The notes under the pieces: model-generated
The model's database searches: none
The model's input: the letters and a program-made list of their open reading frames with translations, nothing else
What the model was told of the DNA's origin: nothing
Part shown: piece after piece, positions 10,865 to 23,713 of the stretch
How positions within the stretch are numbered: position 1 is the stretch's first letter
How the letters are laid out: each line of letters begins with the position of its first letter
Source of the DNA: Cucumis sativus
Taxonomy: Eukaryota; Streptophyta; Magnoliopsida; Cucurbitales; Cucurbitaceae
NCBI RefSeq assembly: GCF_000004075.3
Contig: NC_026661.2
Coordinates: 17,698,307 to 17,762,306 of the forward strand
Reading direction: 5' to 3'
DNA length: 64,000 nucleotides
Program-made: the position numbers and the translations under genes

Positions 10865-13307
10865 TCACAACTTTGGAGTTATTTGGTATAGTCTGTTGTA
10901 CCAAATGGAGTGTAATATCATATGAAACATATCATACTTTTGAGGCTTTGCATGCCATAGAAAATGAGGCTGCAACTTCTTCACCCTCATTTGCATCTCC
11001 CTATACCTTTTCTCTGGTATTGAAAGGAGGATTTTCTTCAGATTTGGAATGTCTTTCTCTGCTACGAAAACCGCAAAAGATTCCCAGTTAAGAACCTCGA
11101 ACAGCGGAGGCACAAAGTTATCTGAAATGATCACAGGAACACATTCGTACAATATGGATTCGACGACTCGGGGGCTGTTGACTTCGTAACCTTTGGCACA
11201 GATGCAGTATTTGCTGTTCTTCATGTGCCACAGGTAGTTCTTGGAACCTTTGACCTTTGGCATAGGGCCAGAAATTTTCATGTCGGGGTCTTTCCGTTCC
11301 CAATATTCCAGGAGAGTTGACCGCAAGTAGCCGTGCATGCTTCCTGCAAAGAAGGCGAGGATCGGCCTCTTTGATGAAGGATTGCCACCAACATCTCTTA
11401 GTGGATTCCGGGCAACGCGGACAAATGTTTCGGGGAGGGATACATCCTTTCCAAAAACGAAACCTTCTTTGACATCAGAGTTGCACAAAGCTCTTATGCA
11501 CTTCGCCATATATTTCCTGGTTTCTGCAGGCGCCTGAGGTCATCGCATATATACGTTAGCAAGTCGAATTAACAGTATTCTAATTCATGGTGATCGAGAG
11601 GCTCAAAACACACATTACAAAAAAATGCACAGCAGTCTTCTCTTGTCCTAGCACATGCAAAATCTAAAAACTGCAATATATGAAATGCAAATTTGTGTCT
11701 AGGAAAGGATATGAGCGTAAGTGACCAAAATGAAGAGGGGAAGTACCCAGTCGTGACACGCAACGAGAAAATGATCGGCTCCTCCAGTTCTGTTCCAGTG
11801 AGGATATTTTGCAGCAATGAAGTCCAAGTAGTTCTTGAGGTGTTGTATTAGGTTCTTATGGCTGTGCGAGTCACGCACATATAAGACCTCTTCCAATTGC
11901 CGAGAGCTGAACGGCAAGTAAAATAGATGAGCTTTTCTTGGGTTTTTTGTAACGAATTTTTTGTTTGATTCTAGTATCTTCATGAACCAACCCTCAGAAG
12001 CATAGATACTCTGGAGCGGACCCTGGTGAAATATTGGTCTCGCTCCTTCTCTATATATATACACTTTGAGAGTACTCTCCATTAGTTCATAGCTCCTGCA
12101 AAATAGGATGCTACATAAATAAACAACATCTAGCTATTTGCAAAATTGAGTCCATGCTGGAATTATAGGGAACCTTTTGAAACGAGAAATATTTTGAAAC
12201 AGAGGAGCGTAAAGATTTGGGTCATTATCAATCACAGGTGCATTCTCTATCTGTAATTTTGCTTGCAGCAGTTCTTGATCAGCAGTTGAAGACCAACTTG
12301 GTACCTGTAAATAATTAAAGTGGTACACCAGAGAATTGTTTAAACCGATTTCGATTTTGAGAGAGACATGCCATTAAGACAGAAAATGTTTCAGCACTTA
12401 CAAGTGGACTGTTCGACCGACTTTCAAACAACAAATTGTTCATATCAGCTATTGTATATACTCCTGAGAAAGGTACTTTTGGCACTTTCTTCTCCTTAGA
12501 GACTGACTTGTTTTTCGATGTACTGCTATCACTATTTGATTGCTTAGTTTTCTCACTCTTATCAGGTTTATCAGAAGGGTCGGGAGCATTTGGTCCAACA
12601 AACACATCGTGGCTTGATGTATTTGAAGCATTATTACTTGTATTCCCCACTATCAATAAAGATGAACTAATAGGTGGAACTGCAGGCGAGGCTGCATAAT
12701 TATTGCCCCTTGATATATTCATAGCAATATTACTTGTATCCCTCACTATCCATGAAGATGAACTTGTTGGTGGAACTGCAGGAGAGGTTGCAAAGTGACC
12801 TGATTGATTATTATACCCTAATGTTGAAACATAGCTTTCTGTCCCATCTGTTCCCATTGAATCATTTCTTAAAGACTTGTCTTTCCCATTGAAGCTTTGA
12901 TAATTTCCTTGCAAAACTCCATCTATAGATTCATCATCAACTGTAGCATCATCAACAGGCTCCATTAAATCTCCGGATGAGGAAGTATTATTACCATCAT
13001 CATCTATGTCCAATTCTAACGACTCTTTCAGGGTATGATCTTGTTCTGGTATAAATTCATTCTCTCTTTGTTCTTCAAGTGGGGAATCAGCAACAATCTC
13101 AGTCTTCAATTTTGGTTCACCAACAGGGGATTGGGAGCTGCCTTCTTCGATAACCGAAACCTTACCAGCAGAAAGTAAAGAAGACAGAGAAAACCCATAT
13201 GGAAGCTCAAAACATTGAAAAGCCAAAATCATAGCAAACATCAACCCCATCAGCCACAGCACTTTTTTTGTACCGATTCGTGATATCAAAAAGAGTTCTT
13301 GACCCAT
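10865..13307 (-). CDS. Exostosin-family (GT47) glycosyltransferase
   Basis: Four coding exons on the minus strand, 12402-13307, 12174-12304, 11747-12095 and 10865-11533, give a 684-residue protein with continuous frame. The start is the first in-frame ATG (13307), giving MGQELFLIS. A hydrophobic stretch (about residues 16-34, KVLWLMGLMFAMILAF) is a signal anchor typical of type II Golgi enzymes. A long Ser/Asn/acidic stalk (about 35-300) contains two copies of a 32-residue repeat around SPAVPP. The catalytic exostosin region runs from about residue 346 (SYELMESTLKVYIYREG) and includes HFLVACHDWAPAETR, GSMHGYLRSTLLEYW, KYCICAKGYEVNSPRVVE and ECVPVIISDNFVPPLFEVL, all hallmark plant GT47 motifs. 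It probably transfers sugars to cell-wall polysaccharide or protein in the Golgi; substrate cannot be told. The closest remembered relatives are the 'probable glycosyltransferase At3g07620/At5g03795' type. An untranslated first exon probably lies near 14433-14560. Confidence 0.95.
12640..12815 (-). repeat. 96-bp coding duplication in the GT47 stalk
   Basis: GGTGGAACTGCAGG occurs at 12673 and 12769, exactly 96 bp apart. Translated, the unit is about 32 residues starting SPAVPP, followed by a Ser run, then (I/V)V and (D/N)TSN. It lengthens the luminal stem, not the catalytic domain. Confidence 0.85.
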
Positions 13308-14432
13308 TTTGAAAAACCGTGTGATTGATCCTTTGAAGACTTCCAATGACCATAATCAAACCTTGCAGATATTTTCAAACCCCAGACCAGGATGGAAAAC
13401 ACACTGTCATGAATATTAAAAAGGAAAATTATAATATGATTCATTTCTCTGTTAATATACCAAGAATAAAGACAGCAACCACAAGCAATCATGGAAGAAA
13501 AAAAGAAAAAGAAAAAGAAAAACAAACAAAGCTAAAAAAATTGAAATTATAACACCATCATGCACTAAAAGTAAAAATACTGGCTGGCTCATTCAAGGTT
13601 TTCACATTGAATTCATTGCCATTAAAGTAAAACGGATCTACAAGATTTGTAAGATTTGTCTCACCAACATCAGAAGAATTTCTAACTTGAATGAAACCAA
13701 CTAAAAGAAAAAGATTCCTCCGTTATTATGATGAAAGATGAAACACCTTGCTATAGATATCAAAAGGAAAAAGTATAACATGATTCATCCCTTTGCTAAT
13801 ATACCAAGAACAAAAACAGCAAGATATACATTAATGGGGGAATAAATCAAATAGATAAATAAATTTCGGAATTCTAATTCCATCATGCTATAAAAGCATC
13901 ATTAATGTTTCAATTAAGCACAATAAGAGCTGATAATGGTAGAGTTACTAGATTTATAACATCCATTTTTCTAAATTGTAAGTTGAAAAAAATCATTCAC
14001 GAAGCAATTCCATCAATATTTTAAAATGCTGTTGTGCTGCGTTTAATTTCTTCCATTTTTGAATTTGGGCAAAGCATGAAGTTAATGAAAATCAACTCAT
14101 ATGAAGGTAATCATCCATCTACAAGCAAGCAGAAACCCAAGATTTCAAATCTATAACAACAACAAAATCAAATTGAAAAAAAGAAAAAAAGAAAAGAATA
14201 GAATCAAGACAAATTGAACCGATGATCTGGTGCATGCAAGAAAGCAAAACGCAAACAAAAAACCCACGAGAGCCACATCCATTAACACAAAATACAGTAA
14301 AAAAAAATTATTAATCGAATTCCTAAAACCCAGAGACGATCTCAAATAACACATCAGAAAACACTTGATTCCTCTACAAACCAATCAAAATTTCCAAAGT
14401 AAATAAATTAAAAGAGAAAAGAAGATTCAAAC

Positions 14433-14560
14433 CTTCCGAAAAAGAATTGAACTCACGAAATGGTTTTCGAGGGGTGGCTTGAAGAGTTGCGATTCAGAGT
14501 AGACTCCTAAATTTATTTTCTGGGATCGATTCACGTGGTTTCTCAGGATCGAAACAAATA
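14433..14560 (-). other. Probable 5' untranslated exon of the GT47 gene
   Basis: On the minus strand a donor (AAG followed by GTTTGAATC) ends a leader-like segment at 14433. The first in-frame ATG of the coding region lies about 1.1 kb further on at 13307, past an AT-rich intron-like stretch. The transcription start is not determined. Confidence 0.4.
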
Positions 14561-17500
14561 ACGAAAATGGATTCGATAACCGAGGAGCTACGTGGCTTCT
14601 ACAGGACTGAGAAAATGGTTGGAGAATGTGAAGAAATTGAATGTGAAGTGTTGTTTTGCTACTTTGCTTGCTGCTTATGCTACTGATTTTGGTGCCTTTG
14701 TGTTTCGTGTTAAAAAATTAAATTTAATGGTTTTGGAAGAAAGAAGGCCGGAAAGGAGAGGGCGTGGATTAGATGTTGCCGGTGATGAGGGACCGCCGCC
14801 GCCACCGATTCGGTCAAAAGAAACGGCGGTATCGGTCGCCGTCACTTGGGCCTAAACCAACGGTTTCATTTGTCTCGCTTTCTTACAAGCTGCCGAGGAA
14901 ATCGCTTTCTAAATCTTTGTTTACGTTTTTTATTTATTTCTTATTATTTTGTAAATTCTTCAGTACATTTGGTAATGTTTTTGGAAATAGCTTAAATCAT
15001 ACTTTTCTTCTTAGTAGAATTAAATTATAAATTTGGTCATTCTGATATGGGAGTTTTAATATTTGGCATCTTTTTTTTCTATCCTCCAATAATTTCTATA
15101 GGATTAATTTTGGAATTGGTATTTTCAAACTGTGGAGAATGGTCTATTAATTTTGTCATAATTATAATCAATTAATTAGATATATTTAGAATTAGTTTAA
15201 AATTTTATGTAAATTAATGCCCAATGGTCAATACTCTTCTCATTTACGGTATTTAATATGGATCTTTAATTTAAATCTTAGATTCTAATCAATTATTCTG
15301 ACTACAATCCTAGGTCAACTTTTATGATTTAGAGTATTTATATTAGCCATTTATTATATTCAATTCCAATAAATATATATGTAAAAGTGAAATTCTAGGG
15401 GTGAGAGAGGGAGAGGGAGAGGGAGAGGAAAGGACTCTCTCCATGTTTGAGGACAAAGACTAAGGAGAAAAGGAATAAATTTATTTCCCTTTAATCCTTC
15501 TCTTTCTTTCTCTCAATTCTCCTCTTTCTTCCATAAATATCACATCAAACTTTTCTCCCTTTTCAAAATAAATATATTTTTCTTAATAAAATATAATTAT
15601 CTTTTCATTTTTCTACAATAATTATGTATATATATATATATACACACTTATACCTATAATTATCAAATTTCTAACCAAATTCAACTCTATAATTTAATTA
15701 AATAAACATTTAAAAGTGTTTAATTCAAATTCTAACTGTTTGTTCAAATTCAACCCCGCTACAAATTCAAGTCAGGTGAACCGATTAATTAATTTTAATT
15801 TCACGAAACCACAAATATTCAATTTAATGATTGTCGGTCCGTTTGAACCGCATGATTCATTTTTTGTTTTAGTTTTTTTTTTTTTTTTGTATTATTTTGA
15901 TGTACGATATAATTGACATTGTTGCTTAATTGCATTCCAATTTTTATAAAAAAATCATATTTCATTTTGTTTCAGTGCTTTTATGTTCATCCTCATTTGT
16001 TTATGATTGTTAACGTATTGGATTTAATGTAAAAAAAAGAGCATATTTTTTAATGTATTGAATTTACATATCAAATGAACTACAAATGAAAAAAATAATA
16101 TAATTTCTTTGTGAATTGGATTTACGGTACAAATTTCAAAAACATATTTTACACAAAGCATAAAAAAATTAATACAATTTGTTTTGTGTATTGGATTTAA
16201 TGTAAAAAAATAAGAAAAAAAACTACTAACGAAACAAAAATTTCACTTTTAAGAGTGTCTTAGATGTATGTTACAAGTAAAAAAAATATTTATACAAGAT
16301 AACAAAAAACAAATAATATAAATTTTTGGTGTATTTGGATTACAGTTCAACTTAACTAAAAAAAATGAATTTGAATACAATTTTTTATTGTAAAGACTCT
16401 ATAGTACGAACAACAAACAAAAATTTACACAAATACAAAAAATAGTAGCACATTTTTCGTTCACAAAAAAAACAAGAATTTCATCTCAATAAAAAAAAAA
16501 AAGATTTTTTATCATAATCATTCTTCCAAACCAATAATATAAATAATCCCCCTATTTATTCCTTTTCCAAACAAAGCTTATAAATAATCCTTTTCATAAT
16601 CCTCATTTTCCTTTCCTTCCTCCAAACACCCCCTTATAGATAAAATAAAAAAAGAATCTTAAATGAATGGTAGAGAATTCAATATATTTAGTCATATTTT
16701 ATAAATAATTTTAATTTTTTACTATATTTAAAAATATAAAAAAAAGTGTAGAAATTTTATCTAAAAACCCCTTACCAGCTTTTATATAACTTATAATTTT
16801 AAAAATACTAATTTCCATCTTCTAAAATTTATTTAACATAATTGTTTATTAAAAGAATTTTTTTATAACGATACAAGTTTATTCTTGTCTATTAATATTA
16901 TCGATAGTATTAAAGTCTATTAGTATTCATGTATATTAATATTATCGATAGTATTAAAGTTTCATTAATAATAAATCTGAACTTTTTTCACTATTTTATA
17001 AATATTTTAGTTTATTTTAATTGATGATATGTACTCCATTATTCCATTTCTTTATGATTACATGAATAATTGGCCCAAAAGTAGGACATGAGCCCAATAA
17101 GGGTTTTAGAATTGAATGGGCTTTAGGCCCAACATTGGGCTCTAGTTGGTCATCCAAACTCATTGTTAAGTCTCGGTTCTTTTAGATTACTTGTAAAATT
17201 TCAAGTTCACACGACTCGCATCAAAAAAGGGTATGCCCATGAGAGGCTACAACCAAAGGTTGATGCATATCAAAATATTGACGCATCTCGTAAAACTAAA
17301 AACAAGTTTTTTAGTAGTTACTTTTACGTTAGTTTCTAAAATTGATTTGAATTTTGAAAACATTTGTGACAACAAAATCGATAAATCATTAATGAAAGCA
17401 ATCTTCGCTCATTGTAAGAATTTTTATTTTTCCCAAAGCAAAAAATAGTGTTAACAAACTCTTAAAGATATTGTTGGTGCTCGTAGATGTTTTGTTGATG

Positions 17501-20500
17501 TTTCTATGTGCGAACAAAAAAAGTGGAGCTAAGTTCATAGAAGGAGCTTCGTAAGTTTCATTTTCAAAAATATAAATTAAAAACCAAATAGTTTAAAAAT
17601 CTATTCAATCAAGAATGTAGTTGCACCATCCATTTGGTCATCTTAACAAAAACTCCTATTTGAGGATAAAAATTTGAATCTAAACCATAATTAAACTTTC
17701 ATCACATCGTATATATACAATTCTTTTCAAATCCACAAAGTATAATATGATACTATTAGTGTACTATTTTAGGTTATTGTAACATATGTAATTAACTATC
17801 TTTCTCTTGTGAGTTAGAATAATGAGTTCACTAACTTCAAAATTGAAGATTTGATTTTGATCCATTCTTATGAATGCAGTACTAAAAAACGACTATTACA
17901 TCACACAATTCAACTGTTTTCGGCATATACTTCCAACAAAAGTAGAAAATTTTGATATTTAAGGAAAGACATCGACAAAGCTATCCTTTGATAATAAGTG
18001 CATAATTTTGTCACCGTTGAAGGGTTTTCCAATGAAAATAATCTTAGTTGTATTTTTTTCTTTCTAAAACCTTGTCGTCGTAGAGGTTCAAATTCTTCAT
18101 CCTATGTGTTGTTGATATAAGAACTAAAACTTACTTGTATTATGATTAATATCTTAAAAAATGTTAGAGACAACAAACGTTCATGTATACACTTTATTTC
18201 ACCAAAAATGTCACATTATATGATTAAAAAGTCGACTTTGAATAGAGAGGCCAAAAGTTAAAGATTTGTTTGTCAAAAAATATTTCCAGAGAAGGAAACA
18301 TAAGTGGATGAAGTTTTGAGGTTGCAGCATCTTCTTAGGGAGACAACATCATACCAAAAACCCTAAATTTCTTTAGAATTGTGATATATATATATATATA
18401 TGTATTAATTTCTAAATGGTATAAAATGTTCTTTTAATTATTTGCAAATTGCAATATGTGAGAACACACCTCGCCTTTTGTTGGACAAAACATTATATAT
18501 AGGGATGACCAAAGGGGAAGGATTTTTTAAATGTCTTAACAATGTTGGGAAATTGGGAGGCTTAGTGAGTCTAGCTAGAGTTTGTTCTCTCTTTTTCAAG
18601 AATATATATATATGTTTAGGTGTAACTCCATCTCATTGTTTAGCTATTTTTGGCATCAACTTGCAATAACGTCAACAAAAGAAAAAAAATTGTCGGTCTC
18701 CCGAAGTTATTGTTATTGTATATATATATATAATATGTTAGAGTGGTAGAAAGTATCATTGATTATTCTAAAAACTTCTCCAAGTGTGTTAATAAATAGT
18801 TTAAGAGTAAATATTAGACATCTAACAAAATTTCTAAAAGATTGAAAATAAGTATCTCAACAGAAATGTTCTAGAAACATCCTCACATTTCTTCAAAGAA
18901 ATAATATTACATTCTTTTGGATTAAGGATAAAGTCTCGTAGAAATATCTAGGTCACTTTAGAGTTTTAAGAACAAAAACTACGTAAGGATTTTGATCAGA
19001 TGTTGTGAGTCCCACAATGTTGAAAAAACTAAGGAGTCTCACGCTCTTTATAAGATAGATGAGCTACTACTTCTCTTATTGTCAATTGATTTCGAATTAA
19101 AATCCAAACAAAGAAAGGAATGAATGAAAGCAAAGTTGGAGATTTAGAAAAACTTAGAATGAAGGAACGTGTAAATAATGGATGAGTATGTGAGAAAAGA
19201 GAAAATAGAAAAGGTATAGAAGGAAGTCATGTTGTTTGGTATAATAAAATAGAAGAAATGAAAAGAGTAAACATATATAATACAAAACGTGGGGATGCCC
19301 TTTTTTGTTTGTGGAACCCATAACATGACACCTTCCAATGCTTCTTTTGACTTCAATATATATTTTAAACCAAATAATGAAATTTTCTTTTAATAATGCA
19401 CTTAAGACCACTAATTCCTAAACAAGAAGTCAAATCCCCCATTCTTATTAAAAGGGGTTCCTAATTTATGTGAGAACTCTTTAACTTTCTTTTTATCAAA
19501 CGTATGAAGTTAATTTGTAGCACATTGGTTTACCATATTAATTAATAACTCTATTTTATTCAAATAAAACTCATGCTTCAAGTAGAAAAAAGAGGTAGAA
19601 ATTTGAAAGAAAAGAAAACCATATATATCACACCATTGAGTTATATACTTTGAGTAAGATTTGATCATCTACATAAATTTTTGTATATCACTCCTCTAAT
19701 CACACACACACACATATATATATGTATATAATAGGATAATTAAATAGTGGAATGGAATAAATAAATAAGTAATAACTCTTTTTTAATTAAAAATTTATCA
19801 CTTTATGATATGAGAAAAGTTGAATTCTAAATGCACCCACTTGCTTGTGTCCTAATTGCCACCATACAACAAGCAATGCTTGGCTATATTTTCTTCTTCA
19901 ATACCTTTTTTTATTTTTTTCCATGTAGGAGAGAATAAACCTTTAATTGAACTATACAAAAATAGCTCTAAATTAATTGGATATTGGATATGTTTTTCAA
20001 TCATTTCTCTGACTTTATAAAATTTATATCTTTTGAAATTGTTTTAAAAGTAAGATTTTAAAATTTTACCTTTAAAATGATGAATAAAAATTGAAACTCA
20101 AATATGACAAAATTTATAAACATTTTGATGTAAATTAACAAAGTTTGATGTGGTGTAAAATTTGTTGTAAGTGATGTTGTAAATGATGCCAACAACTTTA
20201 AAATGAAACGAAAGATAACAACGAATCAACAATTTTAATCTTTAATATCTACGTAGTTGACTGATATAATATTAGATTATACAAACATAGATACATCAAT
20301 AAAGGTAGAGAATTTTTATGTAAGTGAGATTTATGTTTGGTCATCCCAAGCATCAAATAACAAATTCAAATCATTTCAACCAAAACTTACCATAAAGTTT
20401 TTGAGGTATATTTTGTATGATTTAAACCAAATTTTGATAATTTTTGTTTTTGAAATTAAAAAAGAAAAAATATTTCACAAACCCAACTTCACAATTTCAC
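14561..20500. other. Gene-poor region between GT47 and FAF genes
   Basis: No supported gene. It holds a GAGAGG-type run at 15400-15430, (AT)n runs near 15624-15644 and 18383-18402, and degenerate repeats around GTATTGGATTTA at about 16015-16340. At about 17070-17150 there is a cluster of GGCCCA/TGGGCT words without a gene beside it. A possible LTR-like relic lies near 18990-19095. Small open frames show no family resemblance. Confidence 0.6.
18990..19095. repeat. LTR-like dispersed repeat relic
   Basis: The segment GTGAGTCCCACAATGTTG, then an AAACTAAGGAGTCTCA-like stretch and a CTCTTTATAAGATAGATG-like stretch, resembles a repeat I associate with plant intergenic LTR relics. It contains a TATAA-like core and no coding sequence. 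Family assignment is from memory only. Confidence 0.3.
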
Positions 20501-20501
20501 C

Positions 20502-20508
20502 TATAAAT
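20502..20508 (+). promoter_or_regulatory. TATA box of the FAF gene
   Basis: TATAAAT sits about 245 bp before the FAF start codon. It is followed by a pyrimidine-rich leader (CTTCTTTCTTCATC) fitting a 5' UTR that begins near 20535. Confidence 0.55.
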
Positions 20509-20752
20509 TCCTGCCCTCAGCCACTTCTTTCTTCATCTTTTAACTCTCTTCTCTGTCCTCCACAAGCCAAGTATCTTCAATTCCAACCAAAACCCATCTC
20601 ATTTTTTTTGTGTTCTAATTTCATACAAACTTCAAGGTTTCAATCTTTTTGGCCATTTCTTCGTACCCCAAATCTCACTCTTTTCATCTACTCTGTTTTT
20701 TTCTTCTTTCTTTTTAGAATTTCGAATCTCCAATTTGTTTACACCCAAAATA

Positions 20753-21716
20753 ATGTCGTCGAGTATCTATCAAGGGTTGCAATCATGTCTTGTGGAACCA
20801 CGTGTTTTAAGGCTCAAATTGTCTCCCTCCAAATCCTATTCTTCCCCGTCGCCGGCTGAAGAACAAGATTCCGATCACTCTGTTACTCATTCTGACCCAC
20901 AAATTCAAACCCATCTCAAAATGGAACAGAATCAACAGAATCACACTGCCCGCGGGAATGGTGTTGGTGGGTGGAGCTTTCTCCAAGCTCCGTCGGGTGT
21001 GGATGGCCACCCTCCCGAAAATCGATATGCTCCGACGATGGCCCTCAGTCCGAAGAGCCTCGAAATGTGTACTGAGAGTTTGGGCAGCGAGACCGGCAGC
21101 GATGGTGGCAGTGAAACCGGCAGCGACGAGAAAATGTCTCTGTTTTCGCCCGACGAAACGGAGACTTCTCCGTCGTTGGCCTCCGGCAGAAAGTCGGTTA
21201 GGCTTTCGAGGCTAGCAAAGAAACTCGCCAAACCCAGGTAAAATTATAAATGTACTTAATAGATTAAGATTTAGTCCTGCCACGCCACTAAATTAAATTA
21301 AGTGAAAGTAAGTCTAATATTAATAGAATAGAAAATGACATTAATTTTAAAAGTTTAATCATTCATTCATATTCTTAATCTCCAGCTATCCTCCACCGTT
21401 GACGACCATGAGCGGGTCAATGGGTGTGAAGGTGAAGCCTTATAGGGAAGGCGGACGGCTAGTGCTGAAAGCGGTGTCGATTCCATCGACAAAGGCATGT
21501 TTTGAGGTGGAGCGCGGCGGGGGAAGGCTGAGGCTGAGACTGTTGGAGCATTGTTTTTTGTTGAAGAGTTTACGAGAAGGAGAGGAAGAAGTAGAAGAGC
21601 GGGAGGAGGAGGAGGTGGAGAGCGGCGGGCGACTGCGGAAGGGGAGGAGGTGCAAAGAAGGTGGAGGAGGAAGAAAAGAGTTGGTGAGTTGGGAGCCATT
21701 TTTGGTGTCAACTTGA
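20753..21716 (+). CDS. FANTASTIC FOUR (FAF) family protein
   Basis: Two exons, 20753-21237 and 21386-21716, give 271 residues. The start ATG at 20753 yields MSSSIYQGLQSC and a nearby LVEPRVLRLKLSPS, the conserved N-terminus of the family. An upstream in-frame ATG at 20735 is less likely. The middle is Ser/Gly/Glu-rich with GSETGSD repeats. The FAF domain lies at about residues 162-215: SYPPPLTTMSGSMGVKV, then PYREGGRLVLKAVSIPS and GRLRLRLLEH. It is followed by an acidic Glu run (about 224-238) and a basic tail. FAF proteins are plant-specific regulators of shoot meristem size acting in the WUSCHEL/CLAVATA pathway in Arabidopsis (family knowledge). Splicing joins AG and C to make Ser162 at the first residue of the domain. 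If the intron is retained, the frame stops at once (CCC AGG TAA) and the domain is lost. Confidence 0.93.
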
Positions 21717-23694
21717 AGAACTTGAGGATCTATTATTTTTCATTTTAAAATCTTCTTATTTTCTGACTATGATGGCTAAATATCATTATATATTTTGTAC
21801 GTTTGATTTCGCAATATATATATACATATATATATATATATGCTAATTGCTAATGGCAGTTATTATGGTTACTCTCTCTCTCCTCAAAATGTTGTATTCT
21901 CAATTTACTATTTCAACCATCTTTATCTCAAAATAGTAATGAAATTGTGACAATTAAATCTTCATTGCCTTCCAACTTGGTTGAGTACAAGCTTAACTTC
22001 CAACATGTTCGGCAAGTTTAAATGTTTAATTAACTCCAACAATTCACGAACAATAACTAAGAAATGAAAAGATAACATTTGAATACTATGTATACGTTTG
22101 AGTTCAAATTAACATTTTGTTATTAATCTTTTTAGTACGTACGTTAATTGAGTTGGGTGAGTTTTGAAAACTATTTGCTTACACTTTAATTCATAATAAA
22201 TATATAATTAAACTAAATTAAAAAAATAGCAAACATTGTGACAGTTGAATTGGAATGAAACAATTAATTAATGTCTTTCTCCTTCCATTTATTTGCATTG
22301 ATATGTATATATACACATAGACAAAAAGAAAAATCCAATATAGTCATGAAAGAATAAAGCATAGACAGAAAATACTATGTTATATGTAATTGAATAACCT
22401 AACAAAACAAACACAAATACGACGTCTTTGAAAGAAGTAATTTTAACTCAATTTATGTGTTAGTTGTTAGAGATACAAAAATGTATAATACTATATATGT
22501 ATATAGTCTCAACAAAGTAGAAACTGCTGAACGTGATGAACAAAGAATCGTGTTGAAGAAGTGTGGCATGTGGGTATGTCTTGAACTTTCCTAAACTAAA
22601 TTTTTACAAAAAGACCCATAATGTTGGATCCCTTGATTGGAATGTTGAAAGGAAAAAAGGGGTTAGTGGTCCAATTGGGAAGGTATATTGAGTTGGGGAA
22701 AAGCAGATAAAGGAGTGTGCAAGTGCCAAGTTGTGAGGAAGAAGGACATTATAAGAGAGGACAGAGAGTGAGTACAAGGCCTCTGTTAAGTTTCATATGG
22801 GTGTAGGACCATTATATTATATATTAGAAGAGAGACCAAAATAAGGAGTGAGTGATATCTCTGATCTCCCTCATCATCAACCATGTGCCTTCCCTCTTCT
22901 CTTTCTCATCTCTAACTAGGGTTTCTAACAACACATGATATCACAGATACACCTAGGGCCCCCAATTCTCTATATGCAATCAAAATCAATTTGAACCTAT
23001 TTTTGCATCGAGAATGGATCATTTTGTTTGATAATCAAGTTGAAAAGACTTATTCCAGGAGTAGTGTGAGAAATAACCGTTAAAAGAACTTGAAATTGAA
23101 AAGAGAGTTTGTTATTTATCATTCGGGAGGTTCATATATAAAAAAATATATACTACTATTCTAAACCGTAAACTCTCACTCTTGCTCTTTTAAGCAATGA
23201 CAATGAAAAAAAGAAGTTGACGAGTCTCTCTTGACACACATGATCAATTTGCAAGGAAAGACATAGAGATCATACATCCAAATACATATTTTGATATGAA
23301 GATTGTAATGACGGAAAAAGATATGGAAGAGTTGAGTGAAATGGAGAAAATATAGTAAGATTGCATGTCAATGTAGCTATATCCATACTAAAATGGATCA
23401 TATTTAATTAAACCCTCAATTCAAAAGTAATATTCTTACTAGATCAATTTGATCACATCTCAAATAACTAAATAAGTTTAGTTTTTTTTATTCATTAAAT
23501 AAAATAACTTTAAACCCTAAATTTGATTTTTAAACTTAAATAAACCTCCGTAGAGAATGACTAATCATTCCAACTCAAAGTAGAGAGAGGTTTTGCTCAT
23601 CATATTCAAAATAGGAGACACACAGAAAGGATTAGGGTTTAAGTTTTGTTAATTTTGACACCTTGGGAAACAAATAAATGTGGTTGGTAAATAA

Positions 23695-23713
23695 TTAGGG
23701 TTTAGGGTTTAGG
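23695..23713 (+). repeat. Short telomere-like TTTAGGG run
   Basis: Nearly three tandem TTTAGGG units. Another AGGGTTTAA occurs 60 bp upstream. It is too short for a true interstitial telomere array and may be telo-box-like promoter DNA. Confidence 0.7.

Noticed and set aside
14592-15030. Two plus-strand open frames upstream of the GT47 gene
   Set aside because: They lie opposite or beyond the GT47 leader exon, have no family resemblance, and run into AT-rich spacer.
19004-19030. GTCCCACA word as an snRNA upstream sequence element
   Set aside because: No TATA box at the fixed plant snRNA spacing and no snRNA sequence downstream. It fits an LTR-like repeat better.
20257-20859. 200-codon open frame overlapping the FAF start
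   Set aside because: Phe/Leu/Ser-rich translation of promoter and leader, in a different frame from the FAF coding sequence, with no family features.
20941-21231. Antisense open frame opposite FAF exon 1
   Set aside because: Mirror of a Ser/Gly/Glu-rich coding exon; no independent start context or splice evidence.
22690-22920. Possible miR164-like hairpin
   Set aside because: The GGGGAAAAGCAG and GTGTGCAAG words differ from miR164 by several insertions. The CATGTGCC segment downstream does not pair well with it.
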